Source: an uncultured Alphaproteobacteria bacterium (GTDB lineage Bacteria; Pseudomonadota; Alphaproteobacteria; HIMB59). Taken from it: 64,000 nucleotides of DNA. Positions 54,409 through 63,922 of this stretch are shown here, one piece after another. Below the pieces are notes generated by a model. The model was not told where the DNA came from and searched no databases. It saw only the letters and a list, made by a program, of their open reading frames with translations. The translations under genes and the position numbers were made by a program. Each line of letters starts with the position of its first letter. Position 1 is the stretch's first letter. The stretch covers positions 208,492-272,491 of the forward strand of contig CACCLU010000003.1 of the NCBI GenBank assembly GCA_902546975.1, in the 5' to 3' direction.

Positions 54409-55393
54409 TGTTATTAGATGGAACGGCTACTTGTAATTCATATGAAGGGTTTTTTGCTTGTTTTAAAATAGTAGGGATGATTTCAGAGTATGCTCCCCAT
54501 AAACCTTTTTTTGCAGGAGGCATCTGATCTTTAACTAATTGGTGCAGTTTAGGCAAATTATGCGATGGCACAGTAGGGAACATATGATGTTCAATATGAT
54601 ATTCCATCTGCCAATATAAAAAACTGAAGATCGGGTTTAAATGCATTGTCCTAGTACTATATCTATGATCTTTGATATTATCTTTAAGCCCAGTATGTTG
54701 AGTTAATCCAAAAAGTCTTTTGAGTGTTATCCCATAAAAGTTTGGAAGTAAAAAATATAAAACCGGCAACCAAGACTGAAAAGCAATTGACATTAAAATT
54801 AATAAGATCCAAATACCAACATGTAATCTTGAAGAATTTATGCATTTTTGATGTTCTTTTTCAGGAATTACTTGTTTCATTACTTCTGTTTTTTTGCCTA
54901 GAGCATGAAGAATAGTCTCGTATTGAGTTGTTTTTTTAAAATTAATCATGTCAAAGAAAGGTATGAATAAACTGAAAAAGTAAAAAACATCAGTTGGTCT
55001 TCTAATTGCTATTTCAAAATCAAGTGGATCATCAAAGTAAGTATAACCATGATGACGAAAATGTGACCATCTCCATCTTACTGGTTCAAATCCATTCATA
55101 TAACTTCCAATTTGATAAAAAAAGTTATTCCAATAGTTCGTTTTAAAAGCTGTTTTATGTCCTGTTTCGTGCCAAATAGGATCTGCGCAATTCCATATAT
55201 TTCCATAAATTAAAAAAAATAATAAAGACCACCAAGTCCCCCATGTCATATAAGCTAAAACACCGAATACAATTAAAGACCCAAAGAAAATAAACATGTG
55301 TTTAAAACCTTGATAATCCGACTTCTTAAGAAGCTTTACAAATTCTTCTTTATCAACGTCACAATGATGCCATTTGTCTAAGTCAACTTTCAT
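54401..55393 (-). CDS. membrane fatty acid desaturase
   Basis: The 330-residue protein has the three His boxes of membrane diiron desaturases: HETGH at 75-79, HFRHH at 111-115 and HIEHH near 269-273. Hydrophobic segments are arranged in two pairs around them. The family introduces a double bond into an acyl chain, probably at the membrane surface. Chain and position cannot be predicted. Adjacent PanB-like and PuuA-like genes do not clarify the pathway. Confidence 0.85.
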   Translation of the reverse strand: MKVDLDKWHHCDVDKEEFVKLLKKSDYQGFKHMFIFFGSLIVFGVLAYMTWGTWWSLLFFLIYGNIWNCADPIWHETGHKTAFKTNYWNNFFYQIGSYMNGFEPVRWRWSHFRHHGYTYFDDPLDFEIAIRRPTDVFYFFSLFIPFFDMINFKKTTQYETILHALGKKTEVMKQVIPEKEHQKCINSSRLHVGIWILLILMSIAFQSWLPVLYFLLPNFYGITLKRLFGLTQHTGLKDNIKDHRYSTRTMHLNPIFSFLYWQMEYHIEHHMFPTVPSHNLPKLHQLVKDQMPPAKKGLWGAYSEIIPTILKQAKNPSYELQVAVPSNNNG

Positions 55394-55433
55394 TTACAAA
55401 AAAATACCATAAACTAAAAAAAAATAAATAAGG

Positions 55434-55856
55434 TCAGACAAATGATCCTATTGCACCAGCTATGGCAAGAATCAAGCCTAATCTAGACAAAGACCCAGAA
55501 TTTTTAATATATTTTTGATTGGGGGATAGGCTTTTTCTAGCTGATACATATAAATGCATATTTATGAATATAGCTGTTATTAAAATTAAGCTAGCTCCAA
55601 ATAATTTCATATGAAAAGCCCAACCTAAATTATATGAACCGTATATTGCCAATAGCAAAATAATTCCAGTAACCCACATTGTGATGATAGCTAATAAAGA
55701 TAAAAATGCTAAAACCTTAAAACCTTTAGCCAAATGAGGCTCAGGAACTTTACCTTCTTTTTTATATATAGATTGTATAACAGCACTACCAATACCTCCT
55801 CCTCCAGCAATAAACAGAGATATAAGATGAAGAAACTTACAAATGTATATAATCAT
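55434..55856 (-). CDS. four-helix membrane protein, CopD/DUF2269-like
   Basis: The 140-residue protein has four hydrophobic helices and two conserved-looking histidines: KFLHLISLFIAGGG in helix 1 and WAFHMKLFGASLIL in helix 3. This resembles CopD/DUF2269-type haem-binding membrane proteins. It lies 40 bases upstream of the desaturase in the same direction, so it might supply electrons to it; that is inference from position. Confidence 0.55.
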   Translation of the reverse strand: MIIYICKFLHLISLFIAGGGGIGSAVIQSIYKKEGKVPEPHLAKGFKVLAFLSLLAIITMWVTGIILLLAIYGSYNLGWAFHMKLFGASLILITAIFINMHLYVSARKSLSPNQKYIKNSGSLSRLGLILAIAGAIGSFV

Positions 55857-55907
55857 ACAAAAAAAATATCATAATTTAATATTTATGAGTTAATATATTT
55901 TTAAAAT

Positions 55908-56879
55908 TTGATTAAAAAAAAGATTGTCACGATAGTCGGTGCTGGCGTCATTGGCGCTGGATGGGCTGCTAGAATGCTAGCAAGTGGTCTAATAGTTAAT
56001 GCTTATGACCCAAGTGTTAAGGCAAGAAAGCAACTATTATCAAATACCAAAACAGCTTTAAAGAGCCTTCAAAGATTAGGTTTAAATAAAAATGCAAAAC
56101 TTAGTAATTTGAAAATTTATTCTGATCTCAGAGAGTCTCTTCATTCAACCACCTTTGTCCAAGAAAATGCTCCAGAGAATGAAAAATTAAAGAAGAAACT
56201 TCTTAAAGATATAGATAAATTATTGCCAAAAAATATAATCATTGCGTCTAGTTCATCAGGACTTTTGCCTACAATAATTCAATCTTTATGTAATTATCCA
56301 GAAAGAGTTTGTATAGGACATCCATTCAACCCTGTATATTTACTACCTCTTGTCGAGTTGGTATCAGGAAAGCAAACAAAGAAAAACACAATTACCGGAG
56401 CTAAGAAGTTTTACGAGGAAATAGGAATGAAGCCTTTGATTGTAAAAAAAGAAATTGAGGGTTATATATCTGATCGCTTACAGGAGGCTCTTTGGAGAGA
56501 GGCACTTCACATAATAAAAGATGGAATTGCTTCGACTCAAGATGTTGACGATGCGATTGTTTATGGACCTGGATTACGATGGTCTTTTATGGGTGTTTGT
56601 CTAACTTTTCATCTTGCAGGAGGGCAAACTGGTATGAAACACATGTTAGAGCAGTTTGGACCTGCTCTTAAATTACCTTGGACTAAATTAAAGGCGCCAA
56701 AACTTGATGCAAAACTAAAAAAATTAATGATTTCAGGCACAAAAAAACAGGCAGGAAAATACACTATTAAAGATCTAGAGGTGCAAAGAGATATTTTTTT
56801 GATTGAAATCATGAAAACTTTGAATAAATATCAAAGAAATAATTTTCCTAATTGGAATAAAACATTTAATAAATTTTAA
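55908..56879 (+). CDS. L-carnitine 3-dehydrogenase
   Basis: The enzyme oxidises L-carnitine to 3-dehydrocarnitine. The 323-residue product has the NAD-binding loop VGAGVIGAGWAARML at 9-23, HPFNPVYLLPLVELV with the catalytic His, and a C-terminal 3-hydroxyacyl-CoA dehydrogenase-like domain; the residues after GVI (GWAARML) are typical for carnitine dehydrogenase. The start is TTG. It lies one base upstream of the gamma-butyrobetaine dioxygenase gene, which supports the carnitine assignment. Confidence 0.8.
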   Translation: MIKKKIVTIVGAGVIGAGWAARMLASGLIVNAYDPSVKARKQLLSNTKTALKSLQRLGLNKNAKLSNLKIYSDLRESLHSTTFVQENAPENEKLKKKLLKDIDKLLPKNIIIASSSSGLLPTIIQSLCNYPERVCIGHPFNPVYLLPLVELVSGKQTKKNTITGAKKFYEEIGMKPLIVKKEIEGYISDRLQEALWREALHIIKDGIASTQDVDDAIVYGPGLRWSFMGVCLTFHLAGGQTGMKHMLEQFGPALKLPWTKLKAPKLDAKLKKLMISGTKKQAGKYTIKDLEVQRDIFLIEIMKTLNKYQRNNFPNWNKTFNKF

Positions 56880-56880
56880 T

Positions 56881-58023
56881 ATGAGCGAAAATCTTTCAAT
56901 TAAAACAATCGATAAAAATAACAAGTCTATTTTGGTCGATTGGAGTGATGGTTTTAAAAGTAAATATAATTTCTTATGGTTGAGAGATAATTGTCCCTCT
57001 GAAGTGCATCCAACAGCTCGTGAACGAACTTTTAATTTGCTTGATGTATCTGAAGATATTCACCCTAAAAATTACTTTCTAAATAGTGAAGGTAATCTTG
57101 AGATTGAGTGGAGTGAGGGAGGGCATAAAAGTGTTTATAAGAGAGATTGGTTGAGACATAATTGTTATTCTTTAAAACACAGTCGAGAGTACGTTTCACC
57201 ATATAGGATTTGGGATAAATCCATGCAAGATACATTTACCGATATTCAAATAGATTACAGCGAAATAATTAGTAATGAAGATGGTTTAAAAAAGTGGTTA
57301 CAGCAACTACATTTTTTTGGTATTTCAATTGTTAAAAACGCTCCAACAGATGTAAATTCTGGTTTTGATATCCTGAAAAATATAAGTCACACTCGAGAAA
57401 CTTTTTTTAAAACACCATTCGAGGTCATTGATATACCTAACCCTAATAATTCAGCTTATACTGCTGCAGGTCTAAGAAATCATATTGATTTACCATATTA
57501 TGAGATAGCTCCAGGATATCAGTTTCTTCACTGCTTAATAAATAATGCTACTGGGGGTGAGTCAGTTGCTGTAGATGGTTTTAAGGTAATTGATTATTTA
57601 AAAAATAATCACCCAAATGATTATGACGTACTACTTAATACGTCTGTAAAATTTGTAAATAGAGACTACACAACTAATACAATTAGAGTAATGCATAAAC
57701 CTATAATAACTCTCGATCACAATAATGATTATAATGATATTAGGTTCAGCGTCGCTTACATGGGAGTTATGGACTGCCATCCTGATCAGATGGATCATTT
57801 TTACTCAGCATACAGAAAGCTTTTAAGCTTACTTCATGACCAGAGGTTTGAAATTAACTTTCGTATGCAAGCCGGAGATATTTTTAGTTTTAATAATCGA
57901 AGAGTGTTACATGGTAGAAAAGAATATGATGCCAATTCTGGAGAAAGGCACCTTCAAGGTTATTATATGGACAGAGATGAAATCTTGGGTCGCTTAAATT
58001 ATATTGAAAATTTAAATCCTTAA
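56881..58023 (+). CDS. gamma-butyrobetaine dioxygenase-like enzyme
   Basis: A 2-oxoglutarate/Fe(II) oxygenase of 380 residues that hydroxylates gamma-butyrobetaine to L-carnitine. The N-terminal DUF971 domain has FLWLRDNCPSEVHPTARER with the zinc-binding Cys and His, and the oxygenase domain has HIDLPYYEIAPGYQFLHCL (HxD) and RRVLHGR with the distal His. With the dehydrogenase in front, it would feed gamma-butyrobetaine to 3-dehydrocarnitine and then toward glycine betaine. A thioesterase for the last step is not adjacent. Confidence 0.83.
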   Translation: MSENLSIKTIDKNNKSILVDWSDGFKSKYNFLWLRDNCPSEVHPTARERTFNLLDVSEDIHPKNYFLNSEGNLEIEWSEGGHKSVYKRDWLRHNCYSLKHSREYVSPYRIWDKSMQDTFTDIQIDYSEIISNEDGLKKWLQQLHFFGISIVKNAPTDVNSGFDILKNISHTRETFFKTPFEVIDIPNPNNSAYTAAGLRNHIDLPYYEIAPGYQFLHCLINNATGGESVAVDGFKVIDYLKNNHPNDYDVLLNTSVKFVNRDYTTNTIRVMHKPIITLDHNNDYNDIRFSVAYMGVMDCHPDQMDHFYSAYRKLLSLLHDQRFEINFRMQAGDIFSFNNRRVLHGRKEYDANSGERHLQGYYMDRDEILGRLNYIENLNP

Positions 58024-58285
58024 ATTTAAGAAAAATAAAATAAAAAATTCAAGATTTGTTCAAAGATTACAGCAATATAAATAAAAAAATTTATTAGGAA
58101 TAGTTATGTTAAAAGGTAAAAGAAGCAATAGATAATGACAAATTTTGTTAAGTAATGTCATAAATTTCTTACTTTGGTGGCTTCATCTTTTTAACCTCCA
58201 TCCTTAAACCTATCCTTTAGGTGATTCTATCTTATCAAATAAATTGGATTTTGTATTTTTTTAATTTGTGAATATTATGAAAACT
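58024..58285. other. intergenic region with two tiny ORFs and hairpins
   Basis: These 262 bases between convergent genes hold no ordinary gene. On the plus strand, TATAAA (58076-58081) and AGGAA precede a nine-codon ORF at 58106. On the minus strand, a hairpin (58208-58222, stem ACCTA/TAGGT) is followed by GGAGG and a five-codon ORF at 58186. ATGACA/TGTCAT at 58135-58161 form a weak inverted repeat. Confidence 0.45.
58169..58186 (-). CDS. five-codon mini-ORF (MKPPK) with strong ribosome-binding site
   Basis: ATG AAG CCA CCA AAG TAA on the minus strand, with GGAGG (58195-58199) eight bases upstream, the best Shine-Dalgarno spacing in the window. Two consecutive proline codons could slow ribosomes. 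It lies downstream of the exported-protein gene (58286-58864), not ahead of any gene I can see, so a leader-peptide role is not supported by position. Confidence 0.3.
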   Translation of the reverse strand: MKPPK

Positions 58286-58864
58286 TTATTTTACACAATG
58301 TTCATTGTCCCAAAATTTATTAACCTTTGGCATTATTAATGGCAGTTTAGCAATAACAGTAGGTCCAAATTTTTCTATATCTCCAGTTGCAAGAACGTAA
58401 TTACCCATATTAATTTCATTGAAAACTTTAATGTAGTATGAACCTGGTTCGTAAGTTACTGTACTTTTAAAATCTTCACCTATTTGTGGTCCTATCCAAT
58501 ACCATTTTTTACCATAGGGCTCATACCATTCCCACCACTCAAAATTTTGACCATCAACTTCCTCGATCACACTTAACTCAAGGTCTTTACCTTCTAAAAT
58601 ACTAAATGAGAACTTTCTAAATGTATTACAATCATCAATTTTTGGAACAGTAATACCAACATAAAAATTAAATTTCTGATCAGAATTTATTAAGTAATAA
58701 TGTGGATCACCATTTAATTTAGAGTATATTGCTTTTGATATTTCTGGTTTTTCTATTAGATATGCCTCATTAGGTTTATTTGGGTTTGAGTCATTTATTA
58801 CAGGTTGATGAGCATAGGATAATGAACAAAAGGTAATTAAAATAAAAACACTAAAAAATTTCAT
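58286..58864 (-). CDS. exported protein, unknown
   Basis: The 192-residue protein has a signal peptide (1-18, ending SYAH) and a mature part rich in tyrosine, tryptophan and proline. It is predicted mostly beta: NFYVGITVPKI, the aromatic cluster FEWWEWYEPYGKKWYWIGP, and GSYYIKVFNEINMGNYVLATG, similar in flavour to jelly-roll or pre-peptidase C-terminal domains. A histidine-proline pair follows the cleavage site (AHQP), which might bind a metal. I do not recognise the family. Confidence 0.6.
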   Translation of the reverse strand: MKFFSVFILITFCSLSYAHQPVINDSNPNKPNEAYLIEKPEISKAIYSKLNGDPHYYLINSDQKFNFYVGITVPKIDDCNTFRKFSFSILEGKDLELSVIEEVDGQNFEWWEWYEPYGKKWYWIGPQIGEDFKSTVTYEPGSYYIKVFNEINMGNYVLATGDIEKFGPTVIAKLPLIMPKVNKFWDNEHCVK

Positions 58865-58946
58865 AGTTTAATTTAAACTATTATTTTATATGAGGCGAAT
58901 ATGATCTATGAAAAACAATTAATTTTGTTATAAATCAAACTTTATC

Positions 58947-59609
58947 ATGAATTTTGAACAAGCAAGAACAAATATGGTTCTTAATCAACTAAGAGCTAAT
59001 CGTATAAAAAACTCATCTTTAATTGAAAAAATTGAATTGTTTCCAAGAGAAAACTTGTATCCAAAATCTTATAAACATTTGGCTTACTCTGATAAGATTA
59101 TATTTTTAGATGATGGTCGCTTTATTCTACCTCCTTTAACATCATTTCATTTATTACAAGCTTTGGGAGAGATTGATGATGAGAGTATTTTAGAAATTGG
59201 TTCTGGATTTGGTACATCAACATCTATTATAAATAAATTTTCCTCTAATATTGACTGTATAGAGTCTTCTATGCAAATGACTGAAGTTTTCAAAAATAGT
59301 ATGAAAGACGGTTTGTTCAATGCCTCTTTATTAGATTTAACGATAGAGGAATTTTTCAATAACAAAAAGCCAAATATTAAAAAATACCAAAAGATTATTA
59401 TTAATGGTTCACTTGATGAAGAGCCAATAAATATAATTAAAAATGCATCTGATAATGCAGAGATAGTTTGTATAATTGATAACCAAGATTTTAAACATAA
59501 GATTGTTAAATATATAAAAGTAGGAGGCAAATCGAATAAGTTTGTTATAGATGAAGCTTCTTCTTCTTATATTTATAAATATGTTCAATCCGAACCATTT
59601 GTTTTTTAG
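58947..59609 (+). CDS. protein-L-isoaspartate O-methyltransferase-like protein
   Basis: The 220-residue protein belongs to the Pcm-like group found in alphaproteobacteria: MVLNQLRANRI, PRENLYP, LPPLTSFHLLQALG and the SAM motif ILEIGSGFGTSTSII near residue 78-92. The repair enzyme's QTISQP-like segment is replaced by PPLTSFH, so true isoaspartate repair is doubtful. It lies three bases upstream of valS. A TATAAA at 58929-58934 may be its -10 element. Confidence 0.72.
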   Translation: MNFEQARTNMVLNQLRANRIKNSSLIEKIELFPRENLYPKSYKHLAYSDKIIFLDDGRFILPPLTSFHLLQALGEIDDESILEIGSGFGTSTSIINKFSSNIDCIESSMQMTEVFKNSMKDGLFNASLLDLTIEEFFNNKKPNIKKYQKIIINGSLDEEPINIIKNASDNAEIVCIIDNQDFKHKIVKYIKVGGKSNKFVIDEASSSYIYKYVQSEPFVF

Positions 59610-59612
59610 CAA

Positions 59613-62210
59613 ATGGATGATTTTCAAAATAAAAAAGAATATGAAAATGAAATTTATCAGCTTTGGTTAGACAAAGAATGTTTTAAACCTAAATACAATT
59701 TTGATAAAAACTTTTCTATTTGTATACCTCCCCCAAATGTAACAGGGTCGTTGCATATGGGACATGCACTTAATAACACTATTCAGGATATTTTAACAAG
59801 ATATCATCGAATGAATGGATTTAATACTCTTTGGCAACCTGGAACAGACCATGCAGGCATAGCGACACAAATGGTTGTGGAAAGAAACTTAGCTGAGAAA
59901 AATATTTATCGTAAAGATCTCACAAGAGAAGAGTTCATTGAAAAAATATGGAAGTGGAAAGAATATTCAGGCTCCACAATCATAAATCAATTAAAAAGGC
60001 TTGGTAGTTCATGTGATTGGTCAAGGGAAAGATTTACGATGGATGACGGATTGTCATCTGCAGTTAGAAAGGTTTTTGTTAAATTATATACAGAGGGGTT
60101 GATATATAAAGATCAAGCTCTTGTTAATTGGGATACCAAATTTAAAACAGCTATTTCTGATTTAGAAGTTGTTCCTACGGATGTAAGCACCCAAATTTAC
60201 TATATAAAATATCCAAGCTCTAATTCTGAGAGTATAACTGTTGCAACAGTTAGGCCAGAAACAATTTTTGGTGATGTTGCTATAGCAGTTAACCCCAATG
60301 ACAGTAGATATACTTCATTAAAAAAAGAAACTTTTACTATTCCTTTAACATCAAGATCTATTCCACTTATATTTGATGAATATTCTAATCCGGAAATGGG
60401 AAGTGGTGCAGTTAAAATTACCCCAGCACACGATTTTAACGATTTTGAAATCGGTAAAAGGCACAACTTAGAACTATTAAATATTCTAAACGAGGACGGA
60501 TCTTTGAACGAAAATTGTCCAAAAGAATTTCAGGGTTTAGATCGATTTGAGGCAAGAAAAAAAGTTGTTCAATTGCTAAAAGAAAAAGGTTTTTTAGAAA
60601 AAATTGAAGATTATAAAACTACAATACCTTATGGTGATCGCTCGAACACTGTTGTCGAACCTTTTTTAACTCATCAGTGGTTTTGTAATGCTGAAGAATT
60701 AGCAAAACAGGCAATGAAAGTTGTAAAAGACGGTGATACAAAATTTTTTCCCTCAAATTGGGAGAAAACATACTTTCAATGGATGGAAAATATAAGACCA
60801 TGGTGTATTTCTCGACAAATATGGTGGGGACATCAAATTCCAGTTTGGTATGGTCCTGATGGAAAAGAATTTTGTGCAGAAACTGAAGAAGAAGCGAAAA
60901 ATTTAGCTGTAGACTTTTATAAAGCGGATAAAATAATTTTAAAAAGAGATCAAGACGTCTTAGACACCTGGTTCTCCTCAGCTCTTTGGCCTTTCTCTAC
61001 ATTGGGATGGCCCAACAAAGAACAAACATTAGATACATTTTATCCTAATTCTGTACTAGTTACGGGTTTTGATATCATCTTTTTCTGGGTTGCCCGCATG
61101 ATGATGATGGGTAATAAGTTTATGTCAGAAACACCTTTTAAAACTGTTTATGTTCATGCTCTCGTTCGTGATGAAAAAGGTCAAAAAATGTCAAAATCAA
61201 AAGGTAATGTCATAGATCCTTTAGAAATAATTGACAAGTATGGTGCAGATACACTTCGCTTTACTCTAACATCATTAAATACACCTGGAAGGGATGTAAG
61301 GTTAAGTGAGCAACGCATAGCTGGTTATAGAAACTTCGTTACTAAAATCACCAATGCCTATAAGTTTGCTGAATTTAAAGGAATATATCCATTTACAGAT
61401 AATGGCAAAGTTAACCCTAACCATATTTTTAATATTTGGATTATTAATGAGTTTCAAGAGCTATATAAAAAAGTTCAAGAAAATTATGAGAAATACTATT
61501 TTCATGAAGTAGCTAATCAACTATATCATTTTACATGGCATACTTTTTGTGACTGGTATATTGAACTTTCTAAAAATCTTTTAGACGACAATCAATTTAG
61601 AGATGAAACGAAACAAACTTTTCATTTAGTATTTAATTCTTTATTGCAACTTTTACATCCAGTGATTCCTTTTATCACTGAAAAATTGTGGGGTAAAAAT
61701 AATAAAGATATCTTGATGAGTCATCAGTGGGACTATGTTGATCTAAAAACAGAGAGTGAACATGTATCTAAAACAAAATTATTTATTGATATTATAGAGG
61801 AATACAGGTCAATAGAAAAACTTTTTGAAATCAAAAAAGAAGATACTGTAGAAATTTTTTCTAAAAACCAATTAATTCAAACAATTTTAGAAGATAATAA
61901 AAAAACATTTGAATTTTTAACAAGAAAAAAACTTTCATCATCTCATAAAGACAATAGTGTTACTTTACCTTTTAAAGAGTTTGATTTTGAAATTTCCACT
62001 AGCCAAATTGATAAATCTAAAATCAAAGAAAAACTTCAAGAAAATAAAAGCTCTTTGGAAAAAGAAAAAAATACGATTGATAAAAATTTATCAAATGAAA
62101 ATTTTGTATCAAAAGCTCCAAAAGATCTCATTGATCAAAATAAAGAGAGACAAAGTTCAATTAATATGGAATTGTCTAAAATTGATAGTATATTAATTAA
62201 TATTCAATAA
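59613..62210 (+). CDS. valS: valyl-tRNA synthetase
   Basis: The class I synthetase charges tRNA-Val. The 865-residue product has the HIGH equivalent PPPNVTGSLHMGHALNN near 37-53, the editing domain with TVRPETIFGDVAIAVNP, KMSKS at GQKMSKSKGNVIDP, and a C-terminal coiled-coil tail (about 800-865), rich in Lys and Glu. Length is normal for a bacterial ValRS. It overlaps ilvD by one base (TAATG). Confidence 0.97.
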   Translation: MDDFQNKKEYENEIYQLWLDKECFKPKYNFDKNFSICIPPPNVTGSLHMGHALNNTIQDILTRYHRMNGFNTLWQPGTDHAGIATQMVVERNLAEKNIYRKDLTREEFIEKIWKWKEYSGSTIINQLKRLGSSCDWSRERFTMDDGLSSAVRKVFVKLYTEGLIYKDQALVNWDTKFKTAISDLEVVPTDVSTQIYYIKYPSSNSESITVATVRPETIFGDVAIAVNPNDSRYTSLKKETFTIPLTSRSIPLIFDEYSNPEMGSGAVKITPAHDFNDFEIGKRHNLELLNILNEDGSLNENCPKEFQGLDRFEARKKVVQLLKEKGFLEKIEDYKTTIPYGDRSNTVVEPFLTHQWFCNAEELAKQAMKVVKDGDTKFFPSNWEKTYFQWMENIRPWCISRQIWWGHQIPVWYGPDGKEFCAETEEEAKNLAVDFYKADKIILKRDQDVLDTWFSSALWPFSTLGWPNKEQTLDTFYPNSVLVTGFDIIFFWVARMMMMGNKFMSETPFKTVYVHALVRDEKGQKMSKSKGNVIDPLEIIDKYGADTLRFTLTSLNTPGRDVRLSEQRIAGYRNFVTKITNAYKFAEFKGIYPFTDNGKVNPNHIFNIWIINEFQELYKKVQENYEKYYFHEVANQLYHFTWHTFCDWYIELSKNLLDDNQFRDETKQTFHLVFNSLLQLLHPVIPFITEKLWGKNNKDILMSHQWDYVDLKTESEHVSKTKLFIDIIEEYRSIEKLFEIKKEDTVEIFSKNQLIQTILEDNKKTFEFLTRKKLSSSHKDNSVTLPFKEFDFEISTSQIDKSKIKEKLQENKSSLEKEKNTIDKNLSNENFVSKAPKDLIDQNKERQSSINMELSKIDSILINIQ

Positions 62211-63922
62211 TGGTTGATAAAAGCAAATTACCAAGTAGACATGTTTCTGTAGGTCCTAAAAGTGCACCACATAGAGCTTTTTATTATGCTATGGGCATTA
62301 CCGAAGAACAGATTAAACAACCTTTTGTCGGTGTAGTAACCACATGGAATGAGTCTGCCCCTTGCAATATTTCACTTTCTCGCCAAGCTCAATCAGCCAA
62401 AAAAGGTGTGTGGGATGCAAAAGGTACACCAAGAGAATTTACCACCATTACTGTTACTGATGGTATTGCTATGGGTCATGAGGGAATGAAATCCTCTTTA
62501 ACTAGTAGGGAGATTATAGCTGACTCAACTGAACTTTCTGTAAGAGGGCACTGTTATGATGCCTTAGTTGGTTTAGCTGGGTGTGATAAATCTTTGCCAG
62601 GTTTAATGATGGCAATGCTAAGACTTAATGTGCCGTCTGTATTTATGTACGGTGGATCTATATTACCAGGTGTTTATAAGGATAAGGACGTAACAATAGT
62701 AGATGTTTTTGAAGCAGTTGGAAAACATTCAACAGGAAAGATTTCAGACCAAGAACTCCATGACATTGAGTGTGTTGCCTGTCCATCTGCTGGATCCTGT
62801 GGCGGACAGTTTACCGCAAATACCATGGCATGCGTTTCAGAGACTATTGGTTTAGCTCTTCCAGGTTCTGCTATGACACCAGCTCCTTATGAAAGTAGAG
62901 ATAAATATGCTTATGAAAGTGGAAAAGTAGTTATGGAATTAATTGAAAAAAACTTGAGACCTAGGGATATTGTTACAAAACAATCACTAATAAATGCGGC
63001 TGTAGTTGTTTCAGCATCAGGTGGATCAACCAACGCAGGTTTACATCTACCTGCTATGGCTCATGAAGCTGGTATTGAATTTACTTTGGAAGATGTCTGT
63101 AATATTTTCCAATCAACACCTTATATAGGTAATTTAGCCCCGGGGGGGAAATATGTAGCTAAAGATTTATATGAAGTTGGTGGCGTTCCTGTTCTAATTA
63201 AAGCACTCATTGATGGCGGGTTGATTGATGGATCATGCATGACTGTTACTGGAAAAACGTTAGCTGAAAATGTAAAAGATGTGGAGTTACCAAAAAATCA
63301 AGATGTTGTTTATCCTGTCAGTAGCCCAATTACTAAAACAGGTGGCGTGGTAGGTTTGAAAGGTTCACTTGCTCCTGATGGTGCGATTGTAAAAATAGCT
63401 GGACTTAAAAAATTACAGTTCAAAGGAAAGGCAATTTGCTTTGATAGAGAAGAACATGCTCTAGACGCTGTCTTAAATGGTAAAATTAAACCTGGTCATG
63501 TTGTGATTATAAGATACGAGGGCCCAAAAGGAGGGCCAGGTATGAGAGAAATGCTATCTACCACTAGTGCCCTTTATGGACAAGATCTTGGCGAAGAGGT
63601 AGCTTTAATTACTGACGGAAGGTTCTCTGGAGGTACACGAGGTTTTTGTATCGGCCATGTAGGTCCAGAGGCTTATGATTGTGGCCCTATAGCGTTAGTT
63701 GAAGATGGTGATGAAATAGAAATTGATGCAGAGAAAAATATACTAAATTTGAATGTAGACGAAAAAACGTTATCCGATAGAAAAACTAAATGGGTTAATA
63801 AAGAACCAGAGTTTATGTCAGGTACCTTATGGAAATATATGAAAACTGTTGGACCTGCAAACCTAGGGGCAGTTACACACCCTGGTGGTAAATTAGAAAA
63901 AAAGACTTATTCAGATATTTAA
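62210..63922 (+). CDS. ilvD: dihydroxy-acid dehydratase
   Basis: IlvD dehydrates dihydroxy acids in valine and isoleucine synthesis. The 570-residue product has the iron-sulfur and active-site cysteines in the usual order: NESAPCNISL (about 53), GCDKSLPG (about 126) and CPSAGSCGGQFTANTM (about 199), plus GRFSGGTRGFCIGHVGPEA in the C-terminal half. Placing it directly behind valS couples the synthesis of valine to its use in translation, at least in gene order. Confidence 0.96.
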   Translation: MVDKSKLPSRHVSVGPKSAPHRAFYYAMGITEEQIKQPFVGVVTTWNESAPCNISLSRQAQSAKKGVWDAKGTPREFTTITVTDGIAMGHEGMKSSLTSREIIADSTELSVRGHCYDALVGLAGCDKSLPGLMMAMLRLNVPSVFMYGGSILPGVYKDKDVTIVDVFEAVGKHSTGKISDQELHDIECVACPSAGSCGGQFTANTMACVSETIGLALPGSAMTPAPYESRDKYAYESGKVVMELIEKNLRPRDIVTKQSLINAAVVVSASGGSTNAGLHLPAMAHEAGIEFTLEDVCNIFQSTPYIGNLAPGGKYVAKDLYEVGGVPVLIKALIDGGLIDGSCMTVTGKTLAENVKDVELPKNQDVVYPVSSPITKTGGVVGLKGSLAPDGAIVKIAGLKKLQFKGKAICFDREEHALDAVLNGKIKPGHVVIIRYEGPKGGPGMREMLSTTSALYGQDLGEEVALITDGRFSGGTRGFCIGHVGPEAYDCGPIALVEDGDEIEIDAEKNILNLNVDEKTLSDRKTKWVNKEPEFMSGTLWKYMKTVGPANLGAVTHPGGKLEKKTYSDI

